Assembly (NCBI GenBank): GCA_019237435.1
Contig: JAFAHB010000159.1
Span: 1 to 12,758 of the forward strand
DNA length: 12,758 nucleotides
DNA from: Vulcanimicrobiota bacterium
Lineage (GTDB): Bacteria > Vulcanimicrobiota > Vulcanimicrobiia > Vulcanimicrobiales > Vulcanimicrobiaceae
Reading direction: 5' to 3'
Shown: positions 6,713 to 12,758 of the stretch, piece by piece
How the letters are laid out: each line of letters begins with the position of its first letter
Position numbering within the stretch: position 1 is the stretch's first letter
Made by a program: the position numbers and the translations under genes
The notes under the pieces: model-generated
Told to the model about the DNA's origin: nothing
Seen by the model: the letters and a program-made list of their open reading frames with translations, nothing else
The model's database searches: none

Positions 6713-8020
6713 CTATTTCTCGACCTCGAACGCGCTGCCCATCGAATAATCGCCACCCCCGATCGTCGTCCCGAAGAACTTGCCGCGGCCGGCCATCACG
6801 ACACCATTCGGTTCGGCGCCGTCGGGGCTGCTGGTGAAATCGTGGAGCACCGTATACGTCCATTTTCCGCCCGCGGGCGCGAGTTCGAACAGAACGCCAT
6901 CGCCGCCGGAGCCGCCAATCACGGTCGAGCCGTAGAGATTCCCCGACTCGTCAAAGACCATATTGCCGGCAGGCCCGCCACCCTGCTGCTCGATGAATGC
7001 GTGTACGATCGAGTACCGCCAGTTGTTGCGTTTGCCGCGCGTGAGCGTAAAGATCGTTCCGCAACCATTCGGGCAGCCGCTATTCGCGCCTTGATTCGTG
7101 CTGCCGTACAGCTCGCCCGATGGGCCCCACACGAGGTCCGCATCCGGCAGTGCGCCGTCGGTTTTGCTAAACTGATGAAGAACCTTTTCGGACCAGCGAC
7201 CGGTTCGCGAACGCGACAGCTCGAAAACCATTCCGCAGCCCGACCCACAGTTGCTGTTGCCGCCATACGCCGTCGTGCCGTACAAATTACCCGACGAGTC
7301 GTACGTCAGCCCAGCTTGCGGACTCATTCCGTCACTATACGAGCGAAAGCGGTAGATGATCGCGTACTTCCAGCGACCCCCTACGTGGGAAAACTCGAAG
7401 ACCGTGCCGTTCCCGCCGCTGCAACTGTTTCCGCCGGCGACGGTCGTGCCGTAGAGGTTTCCGTTGAACTCAGTCAAGCCGGATTCCGGCTGCTGGCCGT
7501 CGCGGCAGCCCATAAAAATGTGAAGCACTTTGTAATGCCACTCGCCGGCACGATGAACGAGCTCGTACGCAACACCTTGCGAACCGCCCACCGGCGTCGT
7601 GCCGTAAAGGTTACCGGCCGCATCGAGGATCAACGGGTTGCTCGGATAAAGCCCGGTTTCGGAATTTTTGAAGCTGTACAGGACGGTCTCGTTCCATGTG
7701 CCGCCTTTTTGGGGTGAAAGCTCGAACGCCGCGCCGCATCCGCTATCGCATGGGACTTTGCTTGGCGTTCCCCCATAAACCGCCGTGCCGTAGAGATTGC
7801 CCGAACCGTCCGCGATTAAGCCCGCCTCCGGAGTCGAGCTCAGCGGCGCGCCGCTAAACGAATGGATAACGCTGACGCGAGCCGCCTGCGAGCTTGGCCG
7901 GCTTCCTTCAAGCCGCGCGCCCGCGATAGGCCCGAGCGCACCTGACGAGCATCCTGCGAGAAGTGTCAGCGCAATGACCGCTGGCACGCAAGAACCGACG
8001 AACCTCGCAAAGTTACGCAT
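6713..8020 (-). CDS. GloVer-repeat (TIGR03803-type) lipoprotein, probable beta-propeller
   Basis: The 435-residue product has a signal sequence with lipobox LLAGC (lipidated Cys24), then seven tandem repeats of about 50-60 residues. The marker in each is a GNLYGT-like hexamer near residues 75, 137, 188, 245, 303 (ELYGS), 361 and 414 (KFFGT), usually followed by GG. Each repeat then has a GxxFEL strand, a W-x-x-x-V-L-H-x-F strand and a PxxGL turn. These are the features of the 'choice-of-anchor tandem repeat GloVer' family. Seven repeats of this size suggest a seven-bladed propeller on the cell surface. Paired Cys in repeats 1, 4 and 5 (for example CDSGC at 91-95, CGSGC at 258-262 and CPNGC at 316-320) suggest disulfides. 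The ATG at 8020 is supported by GGAGG 6 bp upstream. No function is known for the family; adhesion or ligand binding are guesses. It is divergent from another propeller-type lipoprotein. Confidence 0.88.
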   Translation of the reverse strand: MRNFARFVGSCVPAVIALTLLAGCSSGALGPIAGARLEGSRPSSQAARVSVIHSFSGAPLSSTPEAGLIADGSGNLYGTAVYGGTPSKVPCDSGCGAAFELSPQKGGTWNETVLYSFKNSETGLYPSNPLILDAAGNLYGTTPVGGSQGVAYELVHRAGEWHYKVLHIFMGCRDGQQPESGLTEFNGNLYGTTVAGGNSCSGGNGTVFEFSHVGGRWKYAIIYRFRSYSDGMSPQAGLTYDSSGNLYGTTAYGGNSNCGSGCGMVFELSRSRTGRWSEKVLHQFSKTDGALPDADLVWGPSGELYGSTNQGANSGCPNGCGTIFTLTRGKRNNWRYSIVHAFIEQQGGGPAGNMVFDESGNLYGSTVIGGSGGDGVLFELAPAGGKWTYTVLHDFTSSPDGAEPNGVVMAGRGKFFGTTIGGGDYSMGSAFEVEK

Positions 8021-8140
8021 CTCGCGCCTCCGGTTTCAAGGGGCCTTAGTCTGGGAGCGTGGTCATTCTTCAGACCGAGCGCGCGCGACCTCCCTTCGGC
8101 TAGGCCCGTTCGCCCAAGCGGCGAATGGTCGATCGCTCGA
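8021..8140. other. Divergent intergenic region between two lipoprotein genes
   Basis: These 120 bp separate the GloVer lipoprotein and the NHL-like lipoprotein. They contain GGAGG for the leftward gene (plus-strand CCTCC at 8027-8031) and a strong inverted repeat at 8106-8128 close to the rightward start. No convincing -35/-10 pair was found for either direction. Confidence 0.4.
8106..8128 (+). promoter_or_regulatory. Inverted repeat / RNA hairpin just upstream of the NHL-like lipoprotein start
   Basis: CCGTTCGCC (8106-8114) and GGCGAATGG (8120-8128) pair over nine positions, one of them G-U in RNA, around the loop CAAGC. The stem ends 12 bp before the ATG at 8141. It is GC-rich and lacks a T-run, so it is not an intrinsic terminator. 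It could be a protein site in DNA or a hairpin that shapes ribosome access. Confidence 0.4.
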
Positions 8141-9211
8141 ATGAAAGTCTTGAAGTTATCCGCTCGGACGTTGAGCGTATTGGTGGCCGCAACATTAAGC
8201 GCCGGTTGCGGCGATGGGTTACAAACCAGTGCGGCTCACAACAGCGCCGGCGTGCCTGCAATTGCCGGCGCGTTCCATGCATTCGCCGGTGTGCGGCCAC
8301 CCGGCCCCGCTCACCCAAGCCTTCACAAGTCGTGGGTCTCGGCGGATGCACGGCGCGAGCGCAGGCTCTTGTTCGCTTCCGATTCCGGACTTGATGAAGT
8401 TGACATCTATTCGCTGCCGGGCATGAAGCTCGAGGGCCAGTTAACCGGCGCGGGCTTCAACAATCCGCAGGGCATGTGCTCCGACACCGCCGGTGACGTC
8501 TACGTCACCGAAACCAACAACACCGAGATCGACGAGTACTCGCACGCGGGATCGCTGCTGGCACGTTATCCTGACAGCATTGGTTTTCCAATCGGATGCG
8601 CGGTCGATCCGGCGACCGGCAATCTCGCAGTTACCGACATCGTCAACGACGGAAGCGGCCCAGGACAGGTTCTGATCTACTCGAACCCGTCGACGCAGCC
8701 GAAACTCGTCAGCAACCCGAGCCAATACTTCTACTATTTCGCCGGCTACGGCCCCAAAAGCAGCCTTTGGGTCAGCGGTATGAATGCGTCGGGCGGTTAT
8801 ATGCTCTCGCGTTGCAGTGCATCGAGCTGCAGCACGATCGGCCTGAGTGGCGGCACGGTCTACTACCCCGGTGCGGTGCAATGGGACGCCGTCCACCGCT
8901 CGTGGGTCGTCTTCGACCAGCGTTGCCGCGACACGACCGCCGCGTGCAGCTATCCGGTCTCGCCGAACGGTGTGCTCGGGACCGCGACCACGTACGACAG
9001 CTATAAAGGCGGCAGCGATTGCGATTTGATCCAGGGCGAGATCGCAACCGATCGCCGCGAGAACGTCGTGGGCGGCGATTACGAGTATTGCGGCGCGGCG
9101 GCCAGTACGTTTAATCGTTGGGCATATAAGGCAGGCGGCTCGCCGACGAAGTATGCCACGCTTTCGAGCAGTTATTCAGTCCCCAACGGCGTGGCGATCA
9201 GCACGCGTTAA
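8141..9211 (+). CDS. NHL/SMP-30-like beta-propeller lipoprotein of unknown function
   Basis: The 356-residue product has a signal sequence with lipobox LSAGC (lipidated Cys23) and a low-complexity linker to about residue 65. From about 76 on come repeating strands typical of NHL/SMP-30-type propellers: LFASDSGLDEVDIYSLPG (77-94), NNPQGMCSDTAGDVYVTE (107-124), GFPIGCAVDPATGNLAVTD (148-166), then less regular blades and an end SVPNGVAIS. It is therefore probably an extracytoplasmic propeller with an unknown ligand. Cysteines are frequent and may form disulfides. The ATG at 8141 gives a complete signal peptide; no ribosome binding site is clear, and a hairpin lies just upstream. The last 36 bp overlap the 3' end of the convergent DUF2461 gene. 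No catalytic motif is visible, so an enzyme role is not claimed. Confidence 0.8.
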   Translation: MKVLKLSARTLSVLVAATLSAGCGDGLQTSAAHNSAGVPAIAGAFHAFAGVRPPGPAHPSLHKSWVSADARRERRLLFASDSGLDEVDIYSLPGMKLEGQLTGAGFNNPQGMCSDTAGDVYVTETNNTEIDEYSHAGSLLARYPDSIGFPIGCAVDPATGNLAVTDIVNDGSGPGQVLIYSNPSTQPKLVSNPSQYFYYFAGYGPKSSLWVSGMNASGGYMLSRCSASSCSTIGLSGGTVYYPGAVQWDAVHRSWVVFDQRCRDTTAACSYPVSPNGVLGTATTYDSYKGGSDCDLIQGEIATDRRENVVGGDYEYCGAAASTFNRWAYKAGGSPTKYATLSSSYSVPNGVAISTR

Positions 9212-9901
9212 CACGTCCCAGCCATATTCGAGAAGCGGCTTTGCCTGCTTTGCCAAGCCGACACACTCGGCGACCAGTCCTTCGTCCATAACGTCCTCGT
9301 CGGAAAGGTCTCGGCCTACCGTGAATGAGGCTAACTTGAAGTAGGCCGCGATCGGATGCTCGGCCAGCGCTTCGAAGCCGCGCGGCATTCGCTTTAGCGC
9401 ATCTCCTTGCTCAGAGAGCACCACACCGTTGCGCTTTAGCGCCTGCACGACGGTCTCAAAGCGCTTGGGATCGGCAGCCATCGCTTCCCGCCAGCGTTGC
9501 AGCGGCTCTCTGTCGAGCTGGTAGAACGCGGCCGCGACGAACGACGATTTCGGCGCCACGTGCACGTAAAGCCCTCCCGGCGCGCCACGCATCCCACGAT
9601 ACGGTAGGTACGTGCCGAGGTTTGTCTTGTACGGGCTCTTATCACGCGAAAAGCGCAGGTCGCGATGGATGCGGAATCCGACGCGCGACGGGTCTACGTC
9701 GATAGGTATCTTGGCCTTGCGCAATGCGGCGGCAAGAGCGACGGTCAACGCGCGTAGCGGCGCAAGGCATTCGCGCTCGTAAACCTCCTTGCGTGGCGCA
9801 AACCACGCGCGATCGTTATTTTTCTTCAGGTCGCGCAGAAACTTCAGCGCCCGCGCCGAGAAACCGGTAAACGTTTCAACTGCCGGCTTTGCCACCTGCA
9901 C
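9176..9901 (-). CDS. DUF2461 (TIGR02453-type) domain protein
   Basis: The 241-residue soluble protein matches the DUF2461 family across its length. It has FLRDLKKNNDRAWFAPRKEVYE at 21-42, FRIHRDLRFSRDKSPYKTN at 76-94, GGLYVHVAP at 109-117, and a later ALKRMPRGFEALAEHPIAAYFK stretch. The family is widespread and uncharacterised; no catalytic residues are established and I assign no function. The first possible start is GTG at 9901. A second in-frame GTG at 9895 (residue 3) has AAAGG about 7 bp upstream and is perhaps the real one. The 3' end runs 36 bp into the convergent propeller gene. The gene is divergent from the exonuclease gene across about 100 bp. Confidence 0.88.
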   Translation of the reverse strand: MQVAKPAVETFTGFSARALKFLRDLKKNNDRAWFAPRKEVYERECLAPLRALTVALAAALRKAKIPIDVDPSRVGFRIHRDLRFSRDKSPYKTNLGTYLPYRGMRGAPGGLYVHVAPKSSFVAAAFYQLDREPLQRWREAMAADPKRFETVVQALKRNGVVLSEQGDALKRMPRGFEALAEHPIAAYFKLASFTVGRDLSDEDVMDEGLVAECVGLAKQAKPLLEYGWDVLTRADRHAVGD

Positions 9902-10001
9902 ACCTTTGCCCGCGATTCGTGGAGCTAACCTCTTCGAGCCCTATGAGTTTCGCCTAGTCCGCTAGACAGCCCCCGGCGCGACGATTGCCGAAGACTCGCC
10001 G
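9902..10001. other. Divergent intergenic region between DUF2461 and exonuclease genes
   Basis: These 100 bp hold two CTAG tetramers four bases apart (9954-9957 and 9962-9965), which form a small dyad near the middle. No clear promoter boxes were found in either direction. An in-frame TAG at 9963-9965 limits how far upstream the exonuclease could start. Confidence 0.3.
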
Positions 10002-10826
10002 GTGATCGTTCATCTAATTGACGGAACTTACGAGCTCTTCCGGCACTTTTACGGCCTGCGACGCGCGGGGAACGCGAAAGGCTCGCGATTCGGAGCGGTC
10101 GCGGGCGTGCTTAACACGGTCCTGCAGATGATCTCCGAGGGAGCCACGCACGTCGGCGTTGCCACCGATCACGTCATCGAATCTTTTCGCAACGAGCTGT
10201 GGGCCGGATACAAAACGGGAGAGGGCGTCGATCCGGCGCTCCTCGCGCAATTCTGGCCACTCGAGGATGCGTTGCGTGCGATGGGCGTTGCAGTATGGGC
10301 GATGGTTGATCTCGAGGCCGACGATGCGCTGGCGTCCGCCGCCCGGATCGCGTCACACGATTCTCGCGTTCGGAAGATTTGTATTTGGACGCCGGACAAG
10401 GATCTCGCGCAGTGCGTTCGCGGAGATCGGATCGTACAAGTCGATCGAAGGAGCAAAGCCGTTCGCGATGCCGCCGGCGTACGAGCGAAGTTTGGAGTGG
10501 ACCCGGAGTTCATTCCCGACTACCTGGCCTTAGTCGGTGACGCTGCGGACGGGTATCCCGGCATAAGGGGCATCGGTGCGAAGGGAGCGGCATCCCTAGT
10601 TACGCGCTACGGCAGCATCGCAGACTTCCCACCGGAAGTATTGGGCAACCACCGCGCAATGGCGTTGCTCTTCAAGGATCTCGCAACGCTCCGAACAGAC
10701 GCAAGGCTCTACGACAGCGTCGACGAGCTGCAGTGGCGTGGACCAACGGCTGAATTTACATCGATTTGCGAACGTCTCGGCATATCGGATGTAGCTAGGC
10801 GCGCCTCGGCGAAGTTGAATGCGTGA
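10002..10826 (+). CDS. Stand-alone 5'-3' exonuclease / flap endonuclease (PIN fold)
   Basis: The 274-residue protein resembles the 5' nuclease domain of DNA polymerase I and free-standing bacterial FEN enzymes, without any polymerase part. Acidic metal ligands sit where expected: D7 in LIDGTYELFR; D56 with the following FRNELWAGYKTG (compare FRHE.Y..YK); E105, D107, D108 in LEADDALA; D132 and D134 in TPDKDLAQ; D180 and D183 in LVGDAADGYPGI. A helix-hairpin-helix follows, IRGIGAKGAASLV (188-200), which binds DNA. It should cut 5' flaps or single strands using two metal ions, in DNA repair or RNA-primer removal. GTG at 10002 is the only possible start, because an in-frame TAG lies at 9963-9965 with no other start codon between; there is no clear ribosome binding site. 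The stop overlaps the GTG of the downstream cupin by 4 bp (GTGA). A chromosomal polA presumably exists elsewhere. Confidence 0.9.
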   Translation: MIVHLIDGTYELFRHFYGLRRAGNAKGSRFGAVAGVLNTVLQMISEGATHVGVATDHVIESFRNELWAGYKTGEGVDPALLAQFWPLEDALRAMGVAVWAMVDLEADDALASAARIASHDSRVRKICIWTPDKDLAQCVRGDRIVQVDRRSKAVRDAAGVRAKFGVDPEFIPDYLALVGDAADGYPGIRGIGAKGAASLVTRYGSIADFPPEVLGNHRAMALLFKDLATLRTDARLYDSVDELQWRGPTAEFTSICERLGISDVARRASAKLNA

Positions 10827-11239
10827 GCGCCTTCGTAACGACACTCGTGCTTGCGATCACACTTTACACCCTTCCACACGACGTGCACTGGATGCCGGTG
10901 ACGGGCAAGGGCGTGCCCAGCGGCGCAACGTATGCTATCGTGGCCGGAAAAGCACATCCGCCTCCCCACAAGAGCGGTGCAATTCGCGGCATGTGCGACG
11001 TCCTCTTCAGGTACCGGTTTCCCGACGGCTTCGTCTATCCGTGGCACGTGAACAACGAATACGACATCTATACGGTGCTCAAGGGAACGCTCGTGATCGG
11101 TTTCGATAAGAGCCACGCAGCCTCGGCCGAACGCGCTTTGCCGGCTGGATCGGTTATGCAAGGGCTCAAGACGGAGCCGCACTATGGCCGAGCCGTCGGC
11201 GAAACGATCTTTGACGTATTCGAACCGTGCGCGCTTTAG
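10823..11239 (+). CDS. Cupin-fold protein with degraded metal-binding motif, paralogue of the cupin at 3050
   Basis: The 138-residue protein starts at GTG 10823, inside the exonuclease stop (GTGA), so translation is probably coupled. Residues 4-16 are hydrophobic and may be a short signal or anchor. It aligns without gaps to the cupin at 3050-3502 through motif 1 from the shared PDG turn: G69, H75 and G88 are kept, but the second His is N77 and the metal-ligand Glu is D81. The motif 2 His survives as H120, but the P-x-G before it is lost (LKTEP). Shared flanks are HWMPVTG (22-28), PDGFVY (67-72) and VGETIF (125-130). It may bind metal weakly, bind another ligand, or be structural. The link to the exonuclease may be only positional. 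Its TAG shares 4 bp with the stop of the convergent hydrolase. Confidence 0.75.
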   Translation: MSAFVTTLVLAITLYTLPHDVHWMPVTGKGVPSGATYAIVAGKAHPPPHKSGAIRGMCDVLFRYRFPDGFVYPWHVNNEYDIYTVLKGTLVIGFDKSHAASAERALPAGSVMQGLKTEPHYGRAVGETIFDVFEPCAL

Positions 11240-12408
11240 TGGGCCTGATGGGGTAGCGCCAAGGTTGCGCTGTCGGTGGTGAACTCGCGCGCCTGCAACC
11301 ACCCGATCATCGCTTGCGTGTAGCCGGGCACGCGCCGATGCGGCAGACTTTTTTGGTCCGGGAAACCGGTTTGCGAAACGAACAGTGAATGTCCGGCCTG
11401 CGGGTAAGTGCGAAGCGTGAAATCGGTCATGCCGGCTTGCTTAAAGGCGCTCTGCAGAGCCGGTGCGTCATGCGCGGTATCGACCGCCCGGTCGAGCGCG
11501 CCGTAAAGCGCCAGCGTCGGCACGGTCACGCGCGTTAGTGTTTGCGCCGGATCGTAGATATCTGCCCGGCGAAACGCGTCGATGCGCTCCTGCGGCGGCG
11601 GTATCTTCATCGTGGGCGAAAGGTTTAGTGCGGCCAGCCACGGCTGATTGCGCACCACGTCGTACTGCCGGGCTGCGTTCTCCCACGAGCCGGTACCCGC
11701 TACGACGTTGAGCAGGGTGCGTACCGTCATCACCGCCTGGTCCGTCGTCGCCGAATCGTATCTGCGATGTGGTCCTTCCTGGCGAATTTCGTAATAGATG
11801 TTGTCGGCAACGCTCGATGCCGGCGCACCCACCAGCATCATAAACGCAATCGACCGCTGCAGCGATACGATCGGCGCGGTCCAGCCGCCGTTGCTGAATG
11901 CCCACAGGCCGATGCGCTTGCCGTCAACGAGCGGCTCGCGCTGGAGCGCATCGTAAATCGCGTTCACGTCGGACGCACGCTGCTCCGGCCCGTTTTCTCG
12001 CCAAGATCCGATGGACTCACCCGTTCCTCGCTGATCGTAGGAGACCACGTTGACGCCGTTGAGCGCAAACATCGGAATTAGATAGCCCACGTCGCGTGTT
12101 TCGTTGTCATTGCCGTGAATGAGGATAACGGTTGCGCGCCGCTTAGGGTCGGCATAGTAGAGGGACACGCCGAGGCGGCCCTCGGGCGCGTCGACGGTAA
12201 GACGCTTTTCGTGAACCTCTCGCTGTAGCCGCCACGTCTTCGGAAGTTCGGGCAGCCCGCCATCGTGCTGGTTGACGGGGTCGATCCAGTTGACGACCGC
12301 CGGCCCGTCAACGTCGAGCGCCGCGTAGAGGGAACGCCCGTTCTGGTCGTGATAGAGTCCGGGGACCATCGAAATGGTCAGGAGCAAAGCAGAAGCCAAG
12401 AGTTGCAC
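11236..12408 (-). CDS. Secreted alpha/beta hydrolase (serine esterase/lipase-like)
   Basis: The 390-residue product begins with a hydrophobic signal sequence (about 2-17). The alpha/beta hydrolase core spans about 68-375: VILIHGND (94-101) supplies the oxyanion region, SYDQRGTGES (123-132) is a typical strand-loop, and AFSNGGW (170-176) is the nucleophile elbow with S172. D306 in YGALDRAVD is the likely acid and H340 in AGHSLF is the base. The elbow has Ala170 where Gly is usual (A-F-S-N-G rather than G-x-S-x-G), a known tolerated variant. A cap-like insertion lies at about 200-285. It should hydrolyse an ester or similar bond outside the cytoplasm; the substrate is unknown. The start is GTG at 12408, giving a full signal peptide, with no clear ribosome binding site. 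The stop shares 4 bp with the convergent cupin stop, leaving no room for a terminator between the two genes. Confidence 0.88.
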   Translation of the reverse strand: MQLLASALLLTISMVPGLYHDQNGRSLYAALDVDGPAVVNWIDPVNQHDGGLPELPKTWRLQREVHEKRLTVDAPEGRLGVSLYYADPKRRATVILIHGNDNETRDVGYLIPMFALNGVNVVSYDQRGTGESIGSWRENGPEQRASDVNAIYDALQREPLVDGKRIGLWAFSNGGWTAPIVSLQRSIAFMMLVGAPASSVADNIYYEIRQEGPHRRYDSATTDQAVMTVRTLLNVVAGTGSWENAARQYDVVRNQPWLAALNLSPTMKIPPPQERIDAFRRADIYDPAQTLTRVTVPTLALYGALDRAVDTAHDAPALQSAFKQAGMTDFTLRTYPQAGHSLFVSQTGFPDQKSLPHRRVPGYTQAMIGWLQAREFTTDSATLALPHQAH

Positions 12409-12505
12409 AATCGATCTAGTTCGCGCCGGGGCCGGATGTTTCGGTTACGGCAGCCTCTCATCTGGACGCTTCACGCTCCCTCCGTTGTACGTAGCCTTAC
12501 TGATC

Positions 12506-12521
12506 TGCGATTTGAATCGCA
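12506..12521. promoter_or_regulatory. 16-bp palindrome abutting the toxin promoter, candidate operator
   Basis: TGCGATT (12506-12512) and AATCGCA (12515-12521) are perfect inverted 7-bp arms around TG. The element ends one base before the -35 box (12523-12528) of the toxin gene. A dimeric repressor, such as an antitoxin or a toxin-antitoxin complex, is a plausible binder. This is inference from position and symmetry. Confidence 0.5.
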
Positions 12522-12522
12522 T

Positions 12523-12551
12523 TTGACGAGCGAATAGAATCTGGCCATAAT
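12523..12551 (+). promoter_or_regulatory. Predicted sigma-70 type promoter of the toxin gene
   Basis: TTGACG (12523-12528, five of six matches) and CATAAT (12546-12551, five of six) are separated by exactly 17 bp. Transcription would begin at about 12557-12559, two to four bases before the ATG at 12561, so the mRNA would be nearly leaderless. This is the best-formed promoter I see in the window. Confidence 0.6.
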
Positions 12552-12558
12552 CTGGCCA
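12538..12558 (+). repeat. Two 10-bp direct repeats around the toxin -10 box
   Basis: AATCTGGCCA occurs at 12538-12547 and again at 12549-12558, an 11-bp period, so two bound proteins would lie on the same face of the helix. Each copy contains the palindrome TGGCCA. The repeats cover the -10 box (12546-12551) and the predicted start of transcription, which suits tight autorepression by an antitoxin or toxin-antitoxin complex. Confidence 0.6.
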
Positions 12559-12560
12559 GA

Positions 12561-12758
12561 ATGCGCTTCGAGATCCTCCTCTCGCCCGAGGCGGCCGAAG
12601 ACGCGAAGCGGCTAAAAGCCGCTTTACGAGCGGAAGTGTTGGATGCTCTCGAGACGCATTTACGTGACGAACCCACCAAAGTGAGCCGCAGCCGCATCAA
12701 GAGACTCCGCGGGATCGGACACCCTAAATACAGGCTGCGGATTGGCGACGTCCGCGTA
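12561..12758 (+). CDS. RelE/ParE-family toxin, N-terminal part (cut by window edge)
   Basis: Sixty-six codons are visible from ATG 12561 to the right edge with no stop. The protein begins MRFEILLSPEAAEDAKRL, then a helix LRAEVLDALETHL, DEPTKVSRSRIKRLRG, and PKYRLRIGDVRV. This order of a first strand, two helices, and a basic strand ending in YRLRIGDVRV is typical of RelE/ParE-type toxins (ribosome-dependent mRNA interferases or gyrase inhibitors). The continuation would normally be a further strand such as FYDV and a C-terminal basic or aromatic residue. No antitoxin gene lies upstream, so an antitoxin, if present, should follow downstream (toxin-first order). There is no Shine-Dalgarno sequence; the promoter predicts an almost leaderless transcript. 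RelE-like and ParE-like activity cannot be told apart from this part. Confidence 0.8.
   Translation, partial: MRFEILLSPEAAEDAKRLKAALRAEVLDALETHLRDEPTKVSRSRIKRLRGIGHPKYRLRIGDVRV

Larger units (their letters stand above)
12409..12560. other. Divergent intergenic region between hydrolase and toxin genes
   Basis: These 152 bp separate the leftward hydrolase from the rightward toxin. The right half (12506-12560) is packed with control elements for the toxin, listed separately. In the left half I see no clear promoter or repeat for the hydrolase. Confidence 0.5.

Noticed and set aside
7021..7300. DNA-level tandem repeat in the GloVer gene
   Set aside because: The periodicity is at protein level; the nucleotide copies are diverged and do not form a CRISPR or satellite-type array.
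6842..7717. 291-codon plus-strand frame
   Set aside because: It is antisense to the GloVer repeats; its apparent regularity comes from the repeats on the other strand.
10823..11239. A defence or DNA-repair system built from the exonuclease and cupin
   Set aside because: Coupling is real in sequence, but no further defence-type gene is present and the cupin's hydrophobic N-terminus argues against a nuclease complex.

Overview
This is high-GC chromosomal DNA, densely coded on both strands, with no rRNA, tRNA, CRISPR array or insertion sequence that I can see. Three things point, as an inference only, to an environmental and possibly acid-tolerant bacterium of the Eremiobacterota (WPS-2) or Acidobacteriota kind. 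These are a seven-repeat GloVer lipoprotein, a G1-family (eqolisin) acid peptidase made as a lipoprotein, and the tail of a large regulator of the ATPase/TPR type. Many products are exported or lipid-anchored: two cupins, the eqolisin, two beta-propeller-like lipoproteins and a secreted alpha/beta hydrolase.

Layout. 1-277: 3' end of a probable ATPase/TPR regulator. 321-1799 (+): PiT-family phosphate transporter behind a 15-bp palindrome and a -10-like box. 1803-2897 (-): eqolisin lipoprotein, convergent with pit and 3 bp from it. 3050-3502 (+): exported cupin with an intact metal-binding motif. 3564-3878 (-) and 3893-5473 (-): a likely operon of a DHA2/EmrB-type drug exporter followed by a small helical protein. 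5592-6428 (+): a divergent XRE/MmyB-type regulator. The intergenic space between exporter and regulator holds a dyad built from four CTAG tetramers that overlaps the exporter's predicted -35, a typical self-contained drug-efflux switch. 6486-6695 (+): possible one-helix membrane protein.

6713-8020 (-): GloVer-repeat lipoprotein, divergent from 8141-9211 (+), an NHL/SMP-30-like propeller lipoprotein. 9176-9901 (-): DUF2461 protein whose 3' end overlaps the propeller gene by 36 bp. 10002-10826 (+): stand-alone 5'-3' exonuclease (FEN/PIN fold), coupled through a GTGA overlap to 10823-11239 (+), a second cupin that is paralogous to the first but has a degraded metal site. 11236-12408 (-): secreted alpha/beta hydrolase, convergent with the cupin and overlapping it by 4 bp. 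12561-end (+): N-terminal part of a RelE/ParE-type toxin, preceded by a compact control region (palindrome, -35, two 10-bp direct repeats around the -10) with almost no 5' leader.

No large novel system is obvious. The best leads are the toxin-first control region, the CTAG operator at the efflux switch, the bacterial eqolisin, and the pair of diverged cupin paralogues. All functions are inferred from motifs read by eye; no database search was run.
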